Shown one piece after another: positions 59,501 to 64,000 of a stretch of 64,000 nucleotides of DNA. The stretch's first letter is position 1; every line of letters starts with the position of its first letter. The notes beneath the pieces were generated by a model that was not told the DNA's origin, ran no database searches, and saw only the letters and a list, made by a program, of their open reading frames with translations. The position numbers were made by a program, and so were the translations under genes. This DNA is from Glandiceps talaboti (taxonomy: Eukaryota > Hemichordata > Enteropneusta > Spengelidae): contig NC_135564.1 of assembly GCF_964340395.1 (NCBI RefSeq), forward strand, positions 15,375,012 through 15,439,011. Direction: 5' to 3'.

Positions 59501-60850
59501 GTGGTTTAATATGACACAAAGATGTATATGTACATGTGTAATAACAATCATGAAAACGTGTAAAAGTCAACAAATTAAATTGAAACAACACATTGTTACC
59601 CATACTCATAAGATGGACAAATACTAACCGACTCTCTTTCCTTTTAGTAATGTTCCTGCAAATTCCTTTACAGCAGCTTCAGCGTCACTTTTAATATTAA
59701 ACTGTACAAAGGCAAATCCTTTGTGTAATGACACACCTGAAACATGAAATCACATATGAAATTATTGTTTAAGTGATCTGTATTTGAAGTCCGTAAACAA
59801 TCAAATCATGACATCATTGCAAAAAAGTCTGGATTTGAATATTCAGGTTTATGAGAGTTTTAATGCATACAAACATACACAGATACTAACTGACTGTAGT
59901 ACAATTTACAATACACAAAATATAACACAAGTGGAATCACTAGCCAATCTATTACCTACTAAATATACATCCAAGCTATTTTCTTTGTCTCAGGTAGCAA
60001 CATCTAGGTTAGTTTTCATGAACATGGAGTTTGAAGGCTGTGTTGCCCATGGGCTCATATACAAAAAAAAATTGTGCCTATCAAAATTTAGTCTGCCAGG
60101 TACGATATGATGGGGTACCCTCACACATAGATCATAGGTCAGCCCTCCAGAGGAGACCGAATGACTCAGTGTATCTTACAGTCTAATCAAAATTATGATT
60201 TGAGCTGTGTACATATCTGGATAGACAGTCTTAAAAGTCACTGAAATACAAGTCTCTGACTCAAAAACTTAACTTTTACTACTGAGATTTGAAGCAATAA
60301 ACTTGGAAGTTTTTTCAGCAGTTTCTGATTTACTGCAAGTACATGTATATTGGAAATTTGCAACTAACTACAAAACAGAAATTACAGTAATTTTCAGCAC
60401 AACTTTATATAAAGTTCAAAGCTGATGTGTACTTTTGTCTGTAATTTTTTACAAGTGGTGATAGCATTTTATATTAATTACAGGGTAAATGGAACTAAAT
60501 TCATACTAAACAATTCTACTATGATATTTGTAAATTTACTGTAAATTTTTGAACATACCTCTAACTTCACCGTGCTTGGAAAACAAATCGTGCAATTCAC
60601 TGCGACTGATGAGCTCGGTGGCAAGGTTTCCAATAAAAACACGAGAGTCAATATCTTGTTTTAAATTGCTGTTTGTATAACTACTAGCAAGACCAGAGCC
60701 AGGGCTCCGACTGCGACTTCTTGAATACGATGATATGCTACTGCTTCTTTTTCTTTTCAAATACGAACTAGTCGAACTTTGATCATGTATAGGCGAACGT
60801 TCACGGGAGCGGCTACGTTCTCTGCTACCAGCAATCCTGCTACTGCTCAT
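46823..60850 (-). CDS. NCOA5: nuclear receptor coactivator 5 orthologue, 740 aa, nine coding exons
   Basis: Joined exons: 60850-60559, 59736-59629, 59080-58975, 57989-57849, 57565-57434, 56537-56298, 55590-55391, 49532-49245 and 47538-46823. All introns are GT-AG and all phases agree, giving 2223 nt. Order of domains: an Arg/Ser-rich start; an RRM (about 69-138) with RNP2 VFIGNL and RNP1 KGFAFVQF; an Arg/Asp/Glu-rich region (about 145-310); the NCOA5 core (about 325-430; PIDCEIIVVN, then SLAQALDDVSR, then GTPQEHRNMP), related to the anticodon-binding fold of class II aminoacyl-tRNA synthetases; LxxLL at 452-456 (LLCLL); QAALQAKILSIFN; FDNPSVQKALDNLIQSGP; and an Arg/Gly/Pro-rich tail. In mammals NCOA5 is a nuclear coregulator that binds oestrogen receptors and Rev-erb through its LxxLL motif. 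Here nuclear coactivator/RNA-linked function is inferred. Confidence 0.95.
47539..49244 (-). other. NCOA5: NCOA5 intron 8
   Basis: 1706-bp GT-AG intron. It contains the perfect 63-nt palindrome at 48374-48436. No other coding exon was seen. Confidence 0.85.
48374..48436. repeat. perfect 63-nt palindrome (31-bp arms, 1-nt centre)
   Basis: The left arm (48374-48404) starts TAATCCTTATATGGCTCC. The right arm (48406-48436) is its exact reverse complement, ending GGAGCCATATAAGGATTA, around a single C at 48405. Pairing stops abruptly at both ends. With no room for a loop it could form a cruciform in DNA or a tight hairpin in the intron RNA. Confidence 0.95.
49245..49532 (-). CDS. NCOA5: NCOA5 coding exon 8 (LxxLL exon)
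   Basis: Acceptor TTTTTTGTATCAG; donor GTCGCTG|GTAAGT. Encodes residues 407-502: EHRNMPLDDAMGLIARNFERY completes the conserved core, then IPQLLCLLADGKQLTADEL contains the LxxLL receptor-interaction motif in the place where human NCOA5 has LINLLAD. An Ala-rich stretch follows. Confidence 0.95.
49790..50950. repeat. diverged 130-150-bp tandem repeat, block 1
   Basis: Recurring words in order: GATGCAACACGATGAACA(T)TAGTTGA, TCTCGTAGACTTGCGATAA, GATGTAAAACATGGT(C/G)ACG, GATAAACAATTGT and ACAAATATGAAG. Clear units start near 50150, 50290 and 50400, and poorer ones extend to about 50950. The words also occur in the block at 53550-54240. Confidence 0.65.
53550..54240. repeat. diverged 130-145-bp tandem repeat, block 2
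   Basis: TTACGATAATC(A/T)(C/T)GTTTTA-type words at about 53573, 53657, 53797, 53939 and 54071 are each followed by (G)TCACGCAATA-type and ATAAACAAT words, and by GATATGTACATCCTCGCTACAAAT-like segments. Same family as block 1 in the same intron. Confidence 0.65.
55173..55224. repeat. (CA)n microsatellite, interrupted
   Basis: CA dinucleotides interrupted by CGCA and GCATG words. Open frames across it on either strand are artefacts. Confidence 0.9.
55391..55590 (-). CDS. NCOA5: NCOA5 coding exon 7 (core domain)
   Basis: Acceptor TGTCTTATTTGTAG; donor CCACAGG|GTAAG. Encodes residues 340-406: EYAEVVERHLKQLGLIVD, then ADISLAQALDDVSRRG and YAIIITSQHSMHRSVTLNI, aligning closely with the human core (ALEDVSRGG, AIVITQQHQIHRS). 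The exon ends in GTPQ and continues with EHRNMP in exon 8 exactly as in vertebrates. Confidence 0.96.
56298..56537 (-). CDS. NCOA5: NCOA5 coding exon 6
   Basis: Acceptor TTTTAAAAACAG; donor CAACAAAG|GTGAGT. Encodes residues 260-339. A strongly charged Arg/Glu/Asp repeat is followed by a Pro/Ala-rich linker and then PIDCEIIVVNTQQ, the start of the conserved NCOA5 core (human PVDCSVIVVN). The long charged helix found before this point in human NCOA5 is replaced here by Pro/Ala sequence. Confidence 0.95.
57434..57565 (-). CDS. NCOA5: NCOA5 coding exon 5
   Basis: Acceptor CACACTTGTAG; donor CTTATAG|GTAAAT. 132 bp (44 codons), phase 2 at both ends. Encodes only charged low-complexity sequence (RRDPYPRRERVPDDYYRER). 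Being symmetric, it could be skipped without a frame change. Confidence 0.9.
57849..57989 (-). CDS. NCOA5: NCOA5 coding exon 4
   Basis: Acceptor TTCTTGTATGCAG; donor CTCTAAG|GTATGT. 141 bp, phase 2 at both ends. Encodes charged sequence with Tyr and Asp (YDRFDAYERGYDRDGRR, DPYDDRYRREEPP), similar in style to the N-terminal DR/RD repeats of human NCOA5. Confidence 0.92.
58270..58285. repeat. 16-C tract in NCOA5 intron 3
   Basis: Uninterrupted run of 16 C preceded by CACACA. Confidence 0.95.
58465..58640 (+). repeat. dispersed repeat, copy 2 (in NCOA5 intron 3)
   Basis: Matches 26770-26925 in order and orientation (AGTAAATACA, TTATCATTGAAGGAGT, AAAATGAAGTTCAGCAA, GAGCTTGTGTGA), with an extra GGAACCCCTCTCCCTAAAGG segment. 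Confidence 0.62.
58975..59080 (-). CDS. NCOA5: NCOA5 coding exon 3
   Basis: Acceptor AACCTTTCTAG; donor GACTAAG|GTATGA. Encodes residues 134-168: DCNLAGERKKGDPPNRG closes the RRM and matches the hnRNP C-type ending (DINLA.E). It then passes into the Arg-rich linker. Confidence 0.93.
59629..59736 (-). CDS. NCOA5: NCOA5 coding exon 2 (RRM, RNP1)
   Basis: Acceptor TTCATGTTTCAG; donor AGAGTCG|GTTAGT. 108 bp, residues 98-133. Contains SLHKGFAFVQF, a textbook RNP1, and the second RRM helix (SDAEAAVKEFAG). Confidence 0.94.
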
Positions 60851-60863
60851 GTCTTGGACATTC
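60559..60863 (-). CDS. NCOA5: NCOA5 exon 1 of the coding part (start codon, RRM RNP2)
   Basis: Acceptor ATTATTGCAG before 60863; donor GTTAGAG|GTATGT. Coding begins at the ATG at 60850 after a 13-nt leader. Residues 1-97 hold an Arg/Ser-rich tract (SRERSRSRERS, SYSRSRSRSP) and the first half of the RRM (DSRVFIGNL, ELHDLFSKHGEVR). The 13-nt leader contains another ATG whose four-codon ORF ends in a TGA overlapping the main start (ATGA). Confidence 0.93.
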
Positions 60864-60980
60864 CTGCAATAATATTAGTTACATTGCTTGTATTATACTT
60901 TCCCGTCGACAGGAGTAAGCCCTTGAGGCCAATTACACCAATTTTTTCTAACACACCAAAATTTGGTGATGCTCTTACTG

Positions 60981-61154
60981 CAGTGGGCCCTCTAAGCCAA
61001 TTTTGACATGCCACTGTCACACATAATTTCTAGTCACGCACCAAAATTTGGTCTACCACTATCTCCTACTATGCAGTGACTCACAAGAAATGCCAGTTTT
61101 TTTCTCATTTTGACTTGCAACAACAAAATTTGGCTATCATTAGAAGGCACACTG
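60981..61154. mobile_element. MITE, GTGCCCTCTA family, copy C
   Basis: Starts CAGTGGGCCCTCTAAGCC and ends TTAGAAGGCACACTG. The interior matches copies A and B (CACCAAAATTTGG, GTGACTCACAAGAAAT, CAACAAAATTTGGCTATCA). A partial fragment of the same family (about 60925-60980, TTTTTTCTAACACACCAAAA) directly precedes it, suggesting nested or duplicated insertion. Confidence 0.8.
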
Positions 61155-61310
61155 TTATAACCTTGTTCTGTATCATTATCGACCCAACACAAAAAATGTT
61201 CTTTCATTAGAGTGCACATACATGTACATGTAGTCAATGAGAATGACAAACAGTTGTGTTAAATGAGACAAGCGACACAGTCACTACACCAAAATTTCAT
61301 TAAAACTTAC

Positions 61311-61421
61311 ACAGCAGAGAAGAGGTTGCATTGTAAGCCGTTTGCGTTTTCCTTCTGATCCAATCTCCAATTAGTTCCCCTGCTTATATGGTTTTCCCTA
61401 GATATTTGTGATGTACCGTAC
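61311..61421 (-). other. NCOA5: probable 5' UTR exon of NCOA5
   Basis: On the minus strand an acceptor with a good pyrimidine tract (TTTTTCTTGAACAG) precedes 61421, and a strong donor (CTCTGCTGT|GTAAGT) follows 61311. The exon has one ATG (61331-61329). Joined to the coding exon at 60863, it opens a 14-codon ORF that overlaps and ends just after the main start. An alternative acceptor at 61380 is weaker. Confidence 0.5.
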
Positions 61422-63877
61422 CTGTTCAAGAAAAACTTACGACTGCTTACATGTGCATTTATTCATTGTAGTAGTGGACCTTGACTTTCAGTACGAAGTT
61501 TGTTGCAAATAACAAAAACGATGACAGAGCTTGGAGCTTAACTTTTACTCCTACACTTGGTACCGGTAGGCAGATTTAACCAAGTGAACTGTTGTGAATG
61601 ACAAGTTTGAGAATGACAAAAAAGATGTGTTGAACATGACAAGTTTCTATTGATTTCCATTGGTAAACAGATTACCACCATCTAAATTTGGTTGTCGACA
61701 TACATGTACAATGTCTAGTAGTCTACATGTATGCACCTGGACTACTAATCTGAAGCCCTGGAGCTTACAATTTTAAATGTAAGAGAATTGAACTATGGTT
61801 GATTATACTGCATCAGCACTTAGTGTAATACTTGCATATATTACATGTCGTATTCCAGTCAACGGAAACAGATATATAGGATGTAAACTTTATTGATTGT
61901 GAGGCAAGGAAAATGTAAAAATTGAAAACGTCAGTGATGGTTGCTGAAAAACGTCATAGCGTCCGCCGTGCTCCCAAGACTACAGGATACATTTGTACCA
62001 GCATACATGTACCTCAGATAAACGAACCACCTTTTAGACAAAATGTTACTTTTACTGCACTTTTGTAGTGTGTGTGTTGCTGCCTACAGAGCACAAAAGG
62101 ACAAAACATTGGCTACTATGACTTTGAAATGAACATTATCGTTCTGTCTTATCTTCCCGGTGTGATGCATGCACATAAATATACATTAAACATAGGAATT
62201 CTTGACAATTCTAAAATACACATACAGCTTCCCTAATATTTGCATGCGGCACAAAATATTCAAATTACTAGGTTTTTATGATATACATGTACATGTAATC
62301 TGCAGTTGGCCAAAATTGACAGTTAACTCACTTGCCAATTTGTCTGTCATAACTCCATGTTGGGTTACATGGTATGTCATATATTTTGCATTTGCACCAA
62401 AAATCTGTTACATTTTATTAGTAATTCATATGTATTATATTACAGGTCTGCAGGACAGAGAGGGGAAGGACTAATGAGAATGAATTCTTGTTTATTACTA
62501 CAAGCCAATGTATGACGAAAACACAATTTAATATGTCTTAGAGAAACATACTGGAATCACAGGTAGATGGTATTATCATCACTGGTTGCTCTCAAAGAAC
62601 ATGATGGTGAACTTTATTCAAAGAATACATAAGGATGTCATTACAAAGTAAGTAAAAGTGATGACGAATAAAGCAAAATTATCGTACATGGTCTGAAAAA
62701 GTGAGTGAAAATTTTTTTTGCACTGAATTGGGTGACAATAATTGTGACGGAATTACATGTAGAAATCATTCCTGTCTGCAAAATATGAGTCACCATAATT
62801 TCTCTTACGAGAGATAATAAGGTTTTCTTGTATCTTGACAACAATAAATTCACAGTCTTGGCATTTATCTGTTCTAAATGTGAGTGAATAATAGAAGCCC
62901 TGAAGCCGACATCTCACTCAAGTTTGTGTGATCTTGCCAAACTACCTGCCGTATTACCTATTCAAAAATCTTGTGGTATTTTGCTACTTAGGCTATTTTT
63001 TGACAGAATTAGGGTACATTTGAACATTTCTTGTCTCTTGAAGGCTTCAATATTAATGTTGGAGTTAGGAAATTATTTCCTGTCCGATTGTTCGGCAAGT
63101 AAGGCACAATTTAGCATAAAAAATCTGCCAAAATTTGCAAAGCAGATCTTCGCACCCGGCTGAGTTAATCATCCTCATTCTCCCAACTAGTAATGGCATG
63201 TTTATAAATACATGTAATACCCCTTGGGAGAAAGATGGTTAACCAACCAGGAATTGAAGGGTTGTTTTGATATTAAACCTCGGAACGAAAAGTCAAACAC
63301 CGTAAGGGGGGGGGGGGGGGGGGGGACGACCTCAAAATCAAAACTAACGCTACAAATTACAATTATTGCAACTGTGAATGATTTTAAAAGCAGTCTTCCC
63401 TTAAATTAGTTAAAACCCTTCCCTGAATTTACACTTGCTATATGCAATAATACCAAATGATTCAAGGCTGTTCCGTTGTAATGTAACCTACATTTTTTGT
63501 ACATGTTGTAGCTGTCAGTATCCAACAACGCCACAAACGGTCGTGGGCAAGACATGTATTTTGTTTCTCTCTCTGACTCGAGTCACGGACGTCAACGTCA
63601 CTCTCGTGTGCGGTATCACATTTCAAGTGCCATAGATACCCGAATGATAACCACTTTCGACGTTTGGCTAGGACCGGTGCAATATATTGCTCTGGAGAAG
63701 AAAAGTCTTTGCGAATGTTTCTGAATGCATGCATTTGCATTTAAATTTTAATACAGTACACAATGGACACCCCTATCCTCTCGATTCGTTGTACTTGGAG
63801 TCGTGGCCTCAAGCCGCGTCGCCTTTTTCTGCCCAACTTTAAACATGGTCTGTTTGAAGAAATACAGACTTACTTAC
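61422..63877 (-). other. NCOA5: probable first (leader) intron of NCOA5
   Basis: No supported coding exon. A 20-G tract lies at 63306-63325. A minus-strand open frame near 63462-63740 has no splice support. Confidence 0.4.
63306..63325. repeat. 20-G tract
   Basis: Uninterrupted run of 20 G within the probable leader intron of NCOA5. Confidence 0.95.
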
Positions 63878-64000
63878 CGACGGAGATTAATTTTCACTCA
63901 CTATGAACAATATTTTATAGTTTTGCTTCACTTTCTTCGTGAGGATTGGTGATGTTCCGCACATGTCACGGCGTCCTAGATCCTGCTCACCACTAACCCG
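63878..64000 (-). other. NCOA5: possible first leader exon and promoter of NCOA5 (cut by window edge)
   Basis: On the minus strand AATCTCCGTCG|GTAAGTAAG is a strong splice donor, with the exon ending at 63878. The sequence to its right is CpG-containing and unlike the AT-rich surroundings. The transcription start is not defined. Confidence 0.4.

Noticed and set aside
61435-61440. Donor-like GTAAGT on the minus strand just upstream of the leader-exon acceptor
   Set aside because: It would leave an intron of under 20 bp before the acceptor at 61422, so it cannot pair with it; probably part of the pyrimidine-rich acceptor region.

Overview
This is a stretch of nuclear genome from an animal, most likely a marine invertebrate. 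It is AT-rich and intron-rich, with GT-AG introns, abundant ACATGTA-type words, many mononucleotide G/C tracts, a tRNA-derived SINE, remnants of non-LTR retrotransposons and many short inverted-repeat (MITE-like) elements. No bacterial, viral or organellar gene organisation is visible. The phylum cannot be fixed from the sequence alone; the repeat style fits invertebrate deuterostomes or lophotrochozoans.

Two protein-coding genes are well supported, both on the minus strand. (1) A zinc-finger protein gene has its whole 731-residue reading frame in one exon (19722-21917). A splice acceptor sits just upstream of the start codon, and a probable 5' leader exon ends at 29292 under an ETS/E-box promoter near 29.46-29.49 kb. 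(2) An orthologue of nuclear receptor coactivator 5 (NCOA5) is rebuilt here from nine coding exons between 60850 and 46823, giving 740 residues with every splice phase consistent. It starts with an hnRNP C-type RNA-recognition motif, continues with an Arg/Asp/Glu-rich region, and then has the NCOA5 core domain, an LxxLL motif and the conserved C-terminal blocks. Leader exons are proposed at 61311-61421 and at the right edge (from 63878), so the NCOA5 promoter lies at or just beyond the window end.

Left part (1-19 kb): possible last exons of one or two plus-strand genes (772-831; 2636-2734 joined to 3396-3434), then a long gene-poor block of minisatellites (49 bp; a nested 44/30 bp array; about 100, 175 and 140 bp arrays), a SINE, a LINE fragment and several inverted-repeat elements. 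Middle (22-29 kb): the long leader intron of the zinc-finger gene, with MITEs. 30-46 kb: a gene-poor region with foldback elements, a three-copy 323/347 bp tandem, a diverged 55 bp minisatellite array, dispersed repeats and a few weak orphan exon candidates. 46-64 kb: NCOA5, whose introns hold a perfect 63-nt palindrome, a strongly diverged roughly 130-145 bp tandem family, and further MITE copies.

The two main genes need not be functionally linked. Both look like nuclear regulators (a probable DNA-binding zinc-finger factor and an RNA-binding transcription coactivator).
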